Origin: an uncultured Alphaproteobacteria bacterium
GTDB lineage: Bacteria > Pseudomonadota > Alphaproteobacteria > Pelagibacterales > Pelagibacteraceae
Reading direction: 5' to 3'
Length of the DNA stretch: 64,000 nt
Assembly: GCA_903869725.1 (NCBI GenBank)
Contig: CAIQAD010000017.1
Coordinates: 58,033 to 122,032 of the forward strand
Numbering within the stretch: position 1 is the stretch's first letter; each line of letters begins with the position of its first letter. The position numbers and the translations under genes are program-made. The notes beneath the pieces are model-generated. The model searched no databases. It saw nothing but the letters and a program-made list of their open reading frames with translations, and was not told the DNA's origin. Positions 18,373 through 27,646 of this stretch are shown here, in pieces.

Positions 18373-19827
18373 ATGAATTCAAAAGATATTCACATAAATA
18401 AAAATGGTTTTCGAGAGTACGATGCGAGGTGGTTGTATCCAAAAGACATTAGCTTAGAGGGAATCACAACTGTTGGCCTTGCACTTGGTACGCAAATTCA
18501 AAAACATAAAATTAAAAATCCAAGAGTAATTGTTGGCCATGATTATAGATCATATAGCGAAGAAGTTAAGAATGCTTTGATAAAAGGCTTAATGGAATCT
18601 GGCTGCAATGTAGAAGATATTGGTCTTAGTTTAACTCCAATGGTTTATTTTTCACAATTTGAATTGAATGCTGATGCAATTGCAATGATTACCGCAAGTC
18701 ACAATGAAAATGGCTGGACAGGAATTAAGATGGGAATTGAAAAAGGTTTAACCCATGCGCCAGATGAAATGAAAGAATTAAAGGATATTGTCTTTAGTAA
18801 TAGTTTTAGCAAGGGTAAGGGAACTTTAAAAAAAATTGATAACTTTAAACAAGTTTACTCAAATTATTTAATTTCTAAAAATAAAATTAATAAAAAAATA
18901 AAAGCAGTTGTTGCCTGTGGTAATGGAACTGCTGGAGTTTTTGCTCCTGATATTTTAAGAGGTATAGGATGTGAAGTCATAGAGTTAGATTGCAATCTTG
19001 ATTATACATTTCCAAAGTACAATCCAAATCCTGAAGATATGGAAATGCTGCATGCAATCAGTAAGGCAGTTAAAGAAAATAATGCTGATATTGGATTTGG
19101 TTTTGATGGCGATGGTGACAGAGTTGGGGTTATTGATAATAAGGGACGTGAAATATTTTCAGACAAAATTGGACTTCTTATTGCACGTAACATTTCAAAG
19201 AAAAACAAAGGTCAAAAGTTTATCATCGATGTTAAATCAACTTGTCTTTATTCAACAGATGAAGTGTTAAAAGAAAATAACTGCGAAGTATTATTTTGGA
19301 AAACTGGTCACTCGCATATAAAACGCAAAGTAAAACAAGCAAAAGCAATTGCAGGTTTTGAAAAAAGCGGTCATTTCTTTTTTAATCAACCAATCGGACT
19401 TGGATTTGATGATGGGATTATGTCAGCAATTCAAGTGTGTCATCTGTTAAGTAATGAAAACAAAAAGATGTCAGAAATTATAGATTCTTTACCTACGACC
19501 TATCAAACACCAACCATGGCACCATTTTGTAAAGATGAAGAAAAGTACCAAGTAGTTGATGAAATCATCAAACAATTCGAGGGTTTTAAAGCAAATAAAA
19601 CAACAATTAACGGCAAGACTATTAAAGAATTAATTACCATCAATGGAGTACGTTTTATATTAGAGGATAATTCTTGGGGGCTTATTAGAGCATCCTCTAA
19701 CAAACCATCGCTTGTGGTAGTTGTTGAAACGCTAACATCTGATAAAGATACAAAAGCTGTATTTGATTTTATCGATAAAACTTTACAAGCAACAAATAAA
19801 GTTGGTGAGTACGATCAAAAAATTTAA
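18373..19827 (+). CDS. Phosphomannomutase/phosphoglucomutase
   Basis: A 484-residue alpha-D-phosphohexomutase. The phosphoserine loop reads TASHNENG (Ser109), the metal loop FDGDGDRVGV (Asp245, 247, 249), the sugar loop GFEKSGHFFF and the C-terminal phosphate loop RASSNKPSLVV. This is the AlgC/ManB-like bifunctional group, which interconverts hexose 6- and 1-phosphates. Glucose 1-phosphate made here would feed the dTDP-rhamnose genes at 31.7-34.9 kb. That link is inference. It overlaps the next convergent gene by 4 bases. Confidence 0.92.
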   Translation: MNSKDIHINKNGFREYDARWLYPKDISLEGITTVGLALGTQIQKHKIKNPRVIVGHDYRSYSEEVKNALIKGLMESGCNVEDIGLSLTPMVYFSQFELNADAIAMITASHNENGWTGIKMGIEKGLTHAPDEMKELKDIVFSNSFSKGKGTLKKIDNFKQVYSNYLISKNKINKKIKAVVACGNGTAGVFAPDILRGIGCEVIELDCNLDYTFPKYNPNPEDMEMLHAISKAVKENNADIGFGFDGDGDRVGVIDNKGREIFSDKIGLLIARNISKKNKGQKFIIDVKSTCLYSTDEVLKENNCEVLFWKTGHSHIKRKVKQAKAIAGFEKSGHFFFNQPIGLGFDDGIMSAIQVCHLLSNENKKMSEIIDSLPTTYQTPTMAPFCKDEEKYQVVDEIIKQFEGFKANKTTINGKTIKELITINGVRFILEDNSWGLIRASSNKPSLVVVVETLTSDKDTKAVFDFIDKTLQATNKVGEYDQKI

Positions 19828-20309
19828 TTTGCTTTAGTCCAGTAACCATAAACACAGCGCGTACCATTGCGTGAGCAATCAAATACATCGTGTAACACTC
19901 CATCAATCACCACTGTTAAATGTTTGGAACACGATACAATTAAAGTGCCCATTGGCAATTCTTCTTTTTTTAAATGAACTTTTGTTCCTTGTCCTATAAA
20001 CATTGTTGGAGTCCACTGCCAACCTAAATTTGCTAAATATTTTTTTAACACTACCCGATGCGTTCCTGATCTTGGGCTATCGTGTCTCTGTTTTAAACTT
20101 CTTGCAAGTTTAGTACGCGATGTATTTCTAAATTCATTATTTGCTTGATAAAGATCGTCATACACTTTCTGATACGGCATACCTGTTGCAATCGCAATTG
20201 ATCTTACAACGCAATCACCTGCCTGCCCTTTATAACCAGCAGCTGCTCGACCGCCATCGTTTACTTTAAACTCTAAATTGCTACTTGAAAATAATCTTCT
20301 GAAAAACAT
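19824..20309 (-). CDS. Uncharacterised protein with possible papain-like (C39-type) cysteine peptidase fold
   Basis: A 161-residue protein I do not recognise by name. GQAGDCVVRSIAIATG (28-43) places Cys33 at the start of a helix, as in papain-like and C39 peptidases. KHLTVVIDG (129-137) then offers His130, and HDVFD offers Asp141 or Asp144, giving a plausible Cys-His-Asp order. No signal peptide or membrane segment is seen. Similar short proteins are known from phages and alphaproteobacteria as hypotheticals. Peptidase activity is a guess from motif order only. Confidence 0.7.
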   Translation of the reverse strand: MFFRRLFSSSNLEFKVNDGGRAAAGYKGQAGDCVVRSIAIATGMPYQKVYDDLYQANNEFRNTSRTKLARSLKQRHDSPRSGTHRVVLKKYLANLGWQWTPTMFIGQGTKVHLKKEELPMGTLIVSCSKHLTVVIDGVLHDVFDCSRNGTRCVYGYWTKAN

Positions 20310-20363
20310 TTATAAATTCTTTAAGCGTATTTGCTAAAAAAATAAACTGTTTGGTTTTAAAAT

Positions 20364-21539
20364 TTATTTTGAAAGATAATCTAAAGCAGCCATTAGTCCG
20401 CCTGCTTTATAAGGAACTTTTGCTTTTTTAAGACCTAACTCAACGCCACCTAAAGTTCCAAGTAGCATTGTTTCATTAAAATCTCCTAAATGACCAATTC
20501 TAAATACTTTACCTTTAACTTTATTAAGACCCATTCCAAGCGCCATATTATATTCATTTAATATGATGCTTCTTAAATTATCTGCATCATGTCCTGCTGG
20601 TAATAATACCGCAGTAACACTATTTGAATATTCATCAGGATTTTTTGCTAAAATCTCAAGTCCCCACGCTTTGACTGCTGTTCTTGCAGCTTCTGCTAAA
20701 CGTGCATGACGTTTAAATACATTTTCTAAACCTTCCTCCATTAATATGTTTATCGCCTCATCAAGCGCGAACACTAAATTGGTTGCAGGAGTATAAGGAA
20801 AGAAGCCATTTTTATTATTTTCTAACATAGGTTTCCAGTCCCAATATGATTTTGTCATAGTTGATCGCATTGATGCATCAAGTGCTTTTTGACTAATTGC
20901 ATTAAAAGAAAGTCCTGGAGGAAGTAACAATCCTTTTTGAGATCCACCAACTGTAACATCTACTTTCCACTCATCATGCCTATAATCAATTGAGCCAAGT
21001 GAGGAAATTGTATCAACTAATAAAAGCGCTGGATGCTTTGCACTATCCATTGCTTGTCTTATTTTTCCGATATTACTTACAACCCCAGTTGATGTTTCGT
21101 TATGCAGAACAAGGATTGCTTTAATTTTATGTTCTTTATCTTGTGATAATTTTTGCTCAACTATTTTAGGATCAGCGCCTGTTCTCCAATCTCCTGGTAC
21201 AAAATCAACTTCTAAAGATAATTTTCTTGCTTGCTCTGCCCACTGAAATGAAAATTGACCTGTCTCAAACATTAAAACTTTATCTTTTGGATTTAATGTA
21301 TTTACAATTGCAGCTTCCCAAGCACCGGTGCCAGAACCTGGATACATAATGACGGGTTGAACTGTTTTAAAAACTGCTCTTACTCTATCTAAAACTCTTT
21401 TTGCGATTTCTGAAAATTCTGGTCCTCTATGATCGATTGTTGGAATGCTAAGTGCTTTAAGTACGCGGTCTGGAATATTTGTTGGACCTGGAACTTGTAA
21501 GAGATGTCGGCCTGGTTTGAAAGAATTCGATTTTGCCAT
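20364..21539 (-). CDS. Serine-glyoxylate aminotransferase
   Basis: A 391-residue class V, PLP-dependent aminotransferase. The N-terminal VPGPTNIPDRVLKALSIPTIDHRGPEF segment is typical of the AGXT/SgaA group. The PLP lysine is Lys202 in GGSQKGLLLPPG, and LLLVDTISSLGSI precedes it. It converts serine plus glyoxylate to hydroxypyruvate plus glycine, or alanine plus glyoxylate. The divergent neighbour 40 bases away is a glycolate/2-hydroxyacid dehydrogenase, a natural source of glyoxylate, so the pair may form one glycolate-to-glycine route. Confidence 0.9.
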   Translation of the reverse strand: MAKSNSFKPGRHLLQVPGPTNIPDRVLKALSIPTIDHRGPEFSEIAKRVLDRVRAVFKTVQPVIMYPGSGTGAWEAAIVNTLNPKDKVLMFETGQFSFQWAEQARKLSLEVDFVPGDWRTGADPKIVEQKLSQDKEHKIKAILVLHNETSTGVVSNIGKIRQAMDSAKHPALLLVDTISSLGSIDYRHDEWKVDVTVGGSQKGLLLPPGLSFNAISQKALDASMRSTMTKSYWDWKPMLENNKNGFFPYTPATNLVFALDEAINILMEEGLENVFKRHARLAEAARTAVKAWGLEILAKNPDEYSNSVTAVLLPAGHDADNLRSIILNEYNMALGMGLNKVKGKVFRIGHLGDFNETMLLGTLGGVELGLKKAKVPYKAGGLMAALDYLSK

Positions 21540-21579
21540 AAAGACGTATATAATTAATTATAAAAAAAACTCATTAAAT

Positions 21580-24489
21580 ATGAAATTAAATCAAAATACA
21601 ATTTCAAAAATAGCCAGAGAGCTTCAAACTCTCGTAAAAGGTGAAGTATTATTTGATGAATTTTCAAGAGGTAGATACAGCACTGACGCTTCCATCTACC
21701 AAATCACTCCAATTGGTGTCGTTATTCCAAAAGATAAGGACGATGTATTAAGTGTACTTGAATACTGCAAAGTAAATGACCTTCCGATTTTAGCAAGAGG
21801 TGCTGGTAGTTCACAATGCGGTCAAACTGTTGGAGAATGTATTGTTTTAGACTACTCAAAATTTCAAAATGAATTATTAGAATTAGATTTAAAAAATAAA
21901 ACTGCCTGGGTTCAGCCAGGATTAGTACTTGATCAACTAAATGCCAAACTAAAACCATACGATCTTTGCTTTCCAGTTGATGTTTCAACTAGTAGCAGAG
22001 CCACCATTGGTGGTATGACGGGCAATAATAGTTGCGGCTCAAGATCGCTTTATTATGGCAACATGGTGCACAACGTTGAAGCGGTTGAAGCTATTCTTGA
22101 TGATGGATCTATTTATACATTTGAAAATATAAACAAAGATTATTTAATCTCTAAAAATAATCAAAACAGACAATATAAAATTATCGAAGAGCTTATTAAG
22201 ATTTATCAAAATAATAAACAAGAAATTGATGAAAATTTTCCAAAAACCCAAAGACGGGTTGGTGGATATAATTTAGATCTTATCAATCCAAATGGCTTTA
22301 ACACATCAAATATTTTAGTTGGCTCTGAAGGAACGTTATCACTATTTAACAAAGTAAAATTAAAGCTCTCCCCTATTCCAAAACAAAAGATGCTAGGCCT
22401 TTGTACATTTCAAAGTTTTAGACAAGCTATGGAAATTACTAAAGAAATTGTAAAATTAAAACCAACGGCTGTTGAGCTGATGGATGATAATTTACTTAAT
22501 CTTGCAAAAGCAATTCCAATGTTTGAAGGATCAATAAAGAAATTTTTTAAAGGAAATCCGCAGGCGGTTTTAATGGTTGAGTTTATTGATGATAATATGA
22601 GTGAGGTAAAACATAAAATTAAAGATTTAGAGTCTTTAATACTCTCACAAAATAAAAATAACGTGTTTTCATTTTATGAAAATCTTAAAGATCAAAAAGA
22701 AATATTTGAAATGCGAAAAGCAGGCCTTAATATTTTAATGTCTCTTAAAGGAGATAGAAAACCTGTTGCTTTCATTGAAGATTGCGCAGTATCGCTTGAA
22801 CATCTTGCAGATTACACAACAAGATTAAATGAAGTTTTTAAAAAATATAATACAAGCGGCATGTTTTATGCCCATGCATCCGTTGGCACACTTCATGTAA
22901 GACCCATCATCAATATGAAATCAGAGGAGGATATTAAAAATATGAGAAGCATTACAGAAGAGGCGTTTCAAATGGTTAAAGATTATAAAGGCTCACATTC
23001 TGGAGAACATGGTGATGGCATATTGCGCTCAGAGTTTCATCAAATGATGTTTGGAAAAAAATTAGTTAATGCCTTTGAAAACGTTAAGCATTTATTTGAT
23101 CAAAAAACTCTCTTTAATCCTCATAAAATTACCAATGCTTACAAGCAAAATGACAGATCATTAATGCGTTATAAGGCAACTTATAAACCTGAAACAATTA
23201 CCACACACTATGATTGGTCTAATTGGGGACAATTTTCTGATGCAGTTGAGATGTGTAATAATAATGGCGCCTGCAGAAAATTAGACTCAGGTGTGATGTG
23301 CCCTTCTTACAGGGTTACAATGGATGAAAAAGATTTAGTCAGAGGTAGAGCTAACACTTTAAGACTTGCCCTTTCAAATCAACTTCCCAAAAATTCATTT
23401 GCTTCAAAAGAGATGTTTAAAACCATGGAACTTTGCGTCAGTTGCAAAGCCTGTCAAAGAGAATGTCCTATGAGTGTGGATATGGCAAAAATGAAAAGTG
23501 AATTTTTATCGCACTATTACAAAAAGTTTTCTATGAAGTTTAAAGATAAAATTATCTCTAACATGCCAAGAAATATTAAATTTCTTAAATTTATCGCACC
23601 TATCTTTAATAAAATTAAAAATATTCCAGTTGTTAACAATTTAATTGAATACTTCTTTAATTTTTCAACTAAAAGAACAATGCCAGAAGTACAAGATATT
23701 AAACCACTTCAAGATATTTATAATTTTCAAACAAAAACAAATAACAAAGTAATTTTACTAGCAGATACTTTTAATATTAATTTTGAAATTCAAAATTTAA
23801 TTTATGCAATCAAAGTATTAAATAAATTTGATTATCAGGTTATTATTCCACACTTTGAAGATCAAAACTTAGATAGACCCCTTTGTTGTGGTAGAACTTA
23901 TATTTCTTATGGTCAAATGGACAAAGCTAGAGAAGAGCTTAGTCGATTTACTAACTTTATTATAAAAAATAACTACAATACAATGCCTGTTATTGGCATT
24001 GAACCATCGTGTTTACTTACTTTTAGTGATGAATTTAAATCGTTAAAAGGAATTAACGATAAAGATAAAATTAATAATGAATTTTATCTACTTGAAGAAT
24101 TTATTTTGGAAAAAATAAAGAAAGGCAAAAACTTGAAAACTAATAAATTTACTAAAAACGTACTCGTGCATGGACATTGCCACCAAAAATCACAAGATCG
24201 ATTTAAAAACTTAACAGAGCTTTTAACGACACTTAATATTAACCATAAAACAATTGAAACTAGTTGCTGTGGAATGGCAGGTTCATTTGGTTACGATAGT
24301 AAATACTACGAAATATCTAAGAAAATGGCTAATTTAAGCTTAATTCCAACCATCAAACGTGAGCTAAAAAATGACGATATCGTGATTGCAAACGGAACAA
24401 GTTGTAGACATCAAATAGCAGATTTTGGAAATACTAAACCTCAACACGTGTCTGAAGTATTATTTAAAATATTTGAAACGATAAATTAA
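21580..24489 (+). CDS. Fused FAD-linked oxidase/Fe-S oxidoreductase, GlcD-GlcF or YdiJ type
   Basis: About 969 residues. The N-terminal FAD_binding_4 domain holds LARGAGSSQCGQTVGE and the RATIGGMTGNNSCGSRSL loop. An FAD-oxidase C-terminal domain follows (HASVGTLHVRP, SGEHGDG). Two Fe-S Cys groups come next: one near 560-575, and CVSCKACQRECP from about 618. Two CCG blocks follow at about 768 and 894 (SCCGMAGSFG). Substrate could be glycolate, D-lactate or D-2-hydroxyglutarate. The longer frame from 21445 overlaps the aminotransferase antisense, so ATG 21580 is chosen. Confidence 0.9.
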   Translation: MKLNQNTISKIARELQTLVKGEVLFDEFSRGRYSTDASIYQITPIGVVIPKDKDDVLSVLEYCKVNDLPILARGAGSSQCGQTVGECIVLDYSKFQNELLELDLKNKTAWVQPGLVLDQLNAKLKPYDLCFPVDVSTSSRATIGGMTGNNSCGSRSLYYGNMVHNVEAVEAILDDGSIYTFENINKDYLISKNNQNRQYKIIEELIKIYQNNKQEIDENFPKTQRRVGGYNLDLINPNGFNTSNILVGSEGTLSLFNKVKLKLSPIPKQKMLGLCTFQSFRQAMEITKEIVKLKPTAVELMDDNLLNLAKAIPMFEGSIKKFFKGNPQAVLMVEFIDDNMSEVKHKIKDLESLILSQNKNNVFSFYENLKDQKEIFEMRKAGLNILMSLKGDRKPVAFIEDCAVSLEHLADYTTRLNEVFKKYNTSGMFYAHASVGTLHVRPIINMKSEEDIKNMRSITEEAFQMVKDYKGSHSGEHGDGILRSEFHQMMFGKKLVNAFENVKHLFDQKTLFNPHKITNAYKQNDRSLMRYKATYKPETITTHYDWSNWGQFSDAVEMCNNNGACRKLDSGVMCPSYRVTMDEKDLVRGRANTLRLALSNQLPKNSFASKEMFKTMELCVSCKACQRECPMSVDMAKMKSEFLSHYYKKFSMKFKDKIISNMPRNIKFLKFIAPIFNKIKNIPVVNNLIEYFFNFSTKRTMPEVQDIKPLQDIYNFQTKTNNKVILLADTFNINFEIQNLIYAIKVLNKFDYQVIIPHFEDQNLDRPLCCGRTYISYGQMDKAREELSRFTNFIIKNNYNTMPVIGIEPSCLLTFSDEFKSLKGINDKDKINNEFYLLEEFILEKIKKGKNLKTNKFTKNVLVHGHCHQKSQDRFKNLTELLTTLNINHKTIETSCCGMAGSFGYDSKYYEISKKMANLSLIPTIKRELKNDDIVIANGTSCRHQIADFGNTKPQHVSEVLFKIFETIN

Positions 24490-24492
24490 AAA

Positions 24493-24651
24493 TTATTTAG
24501 TTATTGTATCTTTAAATTCTTTAGTTTTATCAATTACAGTATTTGTTGTTTCTTTAACTGTTTTAGCGCTAGAGTCTAAGGCTTTCCCAATATTTTCTTT
24601 TTCAATACTTCCAACTACAATGCCAGTAATTAGCGCTATTATAACCCACAT
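24493..24651 (-). CDS. Small membrane-anchored protein, 52 residues
   Basis: Reads MWVIIALITGIVVGSIEKEN and continues as a charged, Thr/Lys-rich amphipathic stretch ending in KDTITK. One N-terminal membrane helix is followed by a cytoplasmic helix, a layout reminiscent of YtxH-like or ElaB-like small proteins. It almost abuts the convergent dehydrogenase stop. No family recognised. Support is the intact start, length and sensible amphipathic pattern in an otherwise gene-free gap. Confidence 0.6.
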   Translation of the reverse strand: MWVIIALITGIVVGSIEKENIGKALDSSAKTVKETTNTVIDKTKEFKDTITK

Positions 24652-24727
24652 GATATTATAGTAATGATATTATTAAATCTGTCAAATATGCTAATTAAAG
24701 TTAGTCTAAATAGATTCTAGTATACAA

Positions 24728-25852
24728 TTATTTTTTTTTATATTTAGATTGAATAAAAAAAATAAAAGGCAATGTATAAAATATTGCAAGTGTTCCATTA
24801 AAAAAATTTCCATTTGGAGAAAAAGGCCATACGCTAATTAATATTCCAGCAAGTAAACACACTTGATAATCGGTCAAGTAACGTTGTTGCTTTAAAATAA
24901 TCGATTTGAGCTGCCTAAAAGCAGAATACAAAACATAACCAAAAGCACTGAATAAAAATAAAAATCCTAAAATACCAGTCTCAGCTAGTAATTGGACATA
25001 AAAGTTGTGAGGATGAGTACTGCAAGGACTAATACCAACGGCATATTGGGGATCTGAACATTTCACTCTAAACATCATGGGACCATGTCCTAAGATTGGT
25101 TTATCAAGAAACATGTTAAAAGCTGTTTTAATATGGCTATCATGCTGAGGTGAAAAAAAGATCAACTGATTACTTCCAATCCCAACTTGTTCAAGAGTAG
25201 TATCGACCATCCTTTTTTTAACGGCAGGTGAAACAAAAGTAATTCCAACAATTATCAATAAACTTACACATAAAGTGACTAATCGTACATATTGAAAACG
25301 ATTAATAAGTAGAATGATAAATAAAGAACTGATCAACATATACATAAAGCTGGTTCGCTCGCCTGTTACATAAACTAAAACATCAATTAAGATAAATAAG
25401 ATGCCGCCAAACACCACTACATATTTATAATTTATTCGCACAGCAATCATTAAAGCTAGCAGTAAAGAAAATAATCTTGCTAAAAAGCTTCCAAGCTTTG
25501 GCCGGTCAAAAATAGAAGTGACATGAACACCTCCTAATAATTCTTGTCCAAAAACATTAAACCCTAACAAAAACTGAAAATAACCATCAAAGATTAAAAA
25601 ACAAAAAACAGCAAGTAAACAATAAAAAAAATACTTTAGAAAATGAATATCCTTATTAATTAAATAGCAAACTAAACATACAAAAATCCCAAACCTAAAA
25701 TAAAACAAACTACTCTCAAAGCTTAAAAGAATATCACCGGAAAATAAGGAGCTTACAATACAAACAACACAAAAAGCTAAAAAGATATAAAAAGCTCTAA
25801 ACTTAAAATAATCAAACCTCTTATCTCTAAAGCAAATATATAAAAACCCCAA
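24728..25852 (-). CDS. O-antigen ligase/polymerase-like membrane protein (start uncertain)
   Basis: About 374 residues from a TTG codon, mostly hydrophobic with many membrane segments. The loop GHGPMMFRVKC with SPCSTHPHNFYVQLLAETG is the Wzy_C/WaaL signature. These proteins join or polymerise lipid-linked glycans in the periplasm. The frame stays open upstream to a stop at 25940-25942. The added stretch (WLLTGPFLPDLILSLGALG) is the usual N-terminus of this family, but contains no ATG, GTG or TTG before 25852, so the true start is unresolved. It follows the ABC exporter genes. Confidence 0.82.
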   Translation of the reverse strand: MGFLYICFRDKRFDYFKFRAFYIFLAFCVVCIVSSLFSGDILLSFESSLFYFRFGIFVCLVCYLINKDIHFLKYFFYCLLAVFCFLIFDGYFQFLLGFNVFGQELLGGVHVTSIFDRPKLGSFLARLFSLLLALMIAVRINYKYVVVFGGILFILIDVLVYVTGERTSFMYMLISSLFIILLINRFQYVRLVTLCVSLLIIVGITFVSPAVKKRMVDTTLEQVGIGSNQLIFFSPQHDSHIKTAFNMFLDKPILGHGPMMFRVKCSDPQYAVGISPCSTHPHNFYVQLLAETGILGFLFLFSAFGYVLYSAFRQLKSIILKQQRYLTDYQVCLLAGILISVWPFSPNGNFFNGTLAIFYTLPFIFFIQSKYKKK

Positions 25853-25935
25853 AGCCCCGAGGCTTAATATTAAATCTGGAAGAAAGGGTCCTGTTAATAG
25901 CCAAACAGGAAAGGATGAAAAAATTAACAGATTAA

Positions 25936-26577
25936 CTATTTATTTAATTGCTCATCTTTAATAATCTTTCCCTTATCAAGATGAATAATTCTATTACAAA
26001 ATTTATTTATGAGTTGCTGGTTATGACTTGCAATAACTAAGCTGTTGGCTTGGATCAATTTGGTGTTTAAAATTTCTTCAAACTTTTCCATCACAAACCT
26101 ATCACCAAAGCCAAAAAACTCATCAATCAATGCATGATCAAATTGCATCATTAAATATGCAACAATCTGCACCCGAAGCTGAAAGCCTTGGGATAATTCT
26201 GATAAATCATAAGTTAAATACTGCGTTAGTTGAAATTCTTCTAAATAGTGAAATAGCTGCTTTTCATCAAAGGAAGAGATATTATAAAAATAAAAGATAC
26301 GTTTAATATTATCTATTATCTTTAAATGTGGACTAGTAACGGAGCCGGGTGATGATAAAAAAAAATAGTTTATTTTAACATCTAATAATCCTGAAAAATC
26401 TTTATAAATTCCAGCTAAAACTCTGAGTAAAGTAGTTTTGCCGCTGCCATTGGGCCCAACTAAACCAATCTTATCTCCCTCATAAATATCAAGAGTTATA
26501 TCCTGAAGCACTGGATGATTTTTTAATGAAAGAGAAAGCTGAAGTAAGCTTGCAACTTTATTAGATTTTGGTTGCAC
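25936..26577 (-). CDS. Polysaccharide ABC exporter ATP-binding protein, Wzt/KpsT-like
   Basis: A 213-residue ATPase with Walker A GPNGSGKTT (41-49), signature LSQGFQLR (128-135), Walker B HALIDEFFGFGD with Asp152/Glu153 and H-loop His185. The signature is LSQG rather than LSGG. The DEFFGFGD context is characteristic of polysaccharide and teichoic-acid exporters. It lacks the C-terminal carbohydrate-binding domain of full Wzt, so it is KpsT-like in size. It overlaps the permease gene by 17 bases and should energise it. Confidence 0.9.
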   Translation of the reverse strand: MQPKSNKVASLLQLSLSLKNHPVLQDITLDIYEGDKIGLVGPNGSGKTTLLRVLAGIYKDFSGLLDVKINYFFLSSPGSVTSPHLKIIDNIKRIFYFYNISSFDEKQLFHYLEEFQLTQYLTYDLSELSQGFQLRVQIVAYLMMQFDHALIDEFFGFGDRFVMEKFEEILNTKLIQANSLVIASHNQQLINKFCNRIIHLDKGKIIKDEQLNK

Positions 26578-27295
26578 AGTTGCTGATTTGTTTATTGGTA
26601 AATAAATTATTAATGATGAGTACTAGGACAATTAAACTAGTCATGATTATGAAGCCTTCTTTGTTAAAAGACCCTTTCATAATAGCATCACGAAATACAT
26701 TTAAGATATGATAAACAGGATTAAATTGAAGTAGATATAATTTATTAGCTGATAATTGTTGTGGATACCAAATTATAGGAGAGAGAAAAAACAAAACAAT
26801 CATCATGGAATTAATAAGTTGAGTAATATCTCTGTAATACAATGATATGATGGATAATAATTTTCCAACTTGATGCACTAGAATAATAAGGGTTAAACTG
26901 CCAAGTAAAAAAGCTAGAATATTAAATTGAATGGTAAAAAATAAAATAAACACACCTAAAATAACTAAATTTAAAAAAAATGTAATGAGTAATCTAAAAT
27001 GTAAAATATGGAGTATTCTATGAGGGTTAATTTTCATATTTAAAATTACATGGTTATTAAATAAGCTATCGCCATAGGAAGTTACCGCTAAGGAAATATA
27101 ATTCCATATCCACACCCCAATAGATAAATAAATAATAAAAGTGCTATCTATTGCCAAGATATCTTTTAAAAAAAAACTTTGAGCAAAAACCAAAATCATA
27201 AAGGATAATGGAATCCACAGATAAGAAATCATGGAATGATGGTAATCAACAATAAGATTTTGTAATGAGATTTTGAATAATAATAATAATTTCAT
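26561..27295 (-). CDS. Polysaccharide ABC exporter permease, Wzm-like
   Basis: A 244-residue ABC-2 type membrane protein with about six hydrophobic segments. Its C-terminal region LSPIIWYPQQL and LLQFNPVYHILNVFRDAIMKG matches the ABC-2 permease consensus (P-[IV]-WY-P then NP). It would move lipid-linked glycan across the inner membrane with the ATPase encoded downstream. It starts after a 351-base gap from the broken methyltransferase gene, so it may have its own promoter. Confidence 0.88.
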   Translation of the reverse strand: MKLLLLFKISLQNLIVDYHHSMISYLWIPLSFMILVFAQSFFLKDILAIDSTFIIYLSIGVWIWNYISLAVTSYGDSLFNNHVILNMKINPHRILHILHFRLLITFFLNLVILGVFILFFTIQFNILAFLLGSLTLIILVHQVGKLLSIISLYYRDITQLINSMMIVLFFLSPIIWYPQQLSANKLYLLQFNPVYHILNVFRDAIMKGSFNKEGFIIMTSLIVLVLIINNLFTNKQISNCATKI

Positions 27296-27646
27296 TTTAT
27301 TTATAATTTTTATATTTTATAGTAAAAAAAAATTTGAAAATAATTTTTAAAGAATATTGTAAAAAATTTACAGAAACCTGATTTCAATAAGGTAATGATA
27401 AATGTTATTTTATAGTCCAATTTTTTAATCATTTTATGATAATTAATATTAAATAGATTGCTTTATAATTGATCAAAAGATTTAACAGTTTTGTATTATT
27501 AATAGATTTTAAATTTGACTTTAATTAAATTTAACTATTTAACATATCTATTAGTTTTTTTTTATTCCCCTCCAGATATAACAAGCTCTAATTAAGCTTC
27601 GGATGGTTTTCCGCTAAATAAACTAATATTTAAAGCTGTAATAAAT
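27296..27646. other. Gene-free gap, 351 bases
   Basis: Extremely AT-rich spacer between the methyltransferase pseudogene and the exporter permease. I see no credible open frame in either direction. Short imperfect inverted repeats occur near 27585-27620, but no clear hairpin plus T-tract. It probably carries the promoter for the leftward exporter/ligase genes. No element could be fixed against the AT background. Confidence 0.5.

Noticed and set aside
27296-27646. Possible decayed gene or small RNA in the largest gap.
   Set aside because: No frame, no stable hairpin with T-tract and no similarity to neighbours could be seen. Only a gap note is given.
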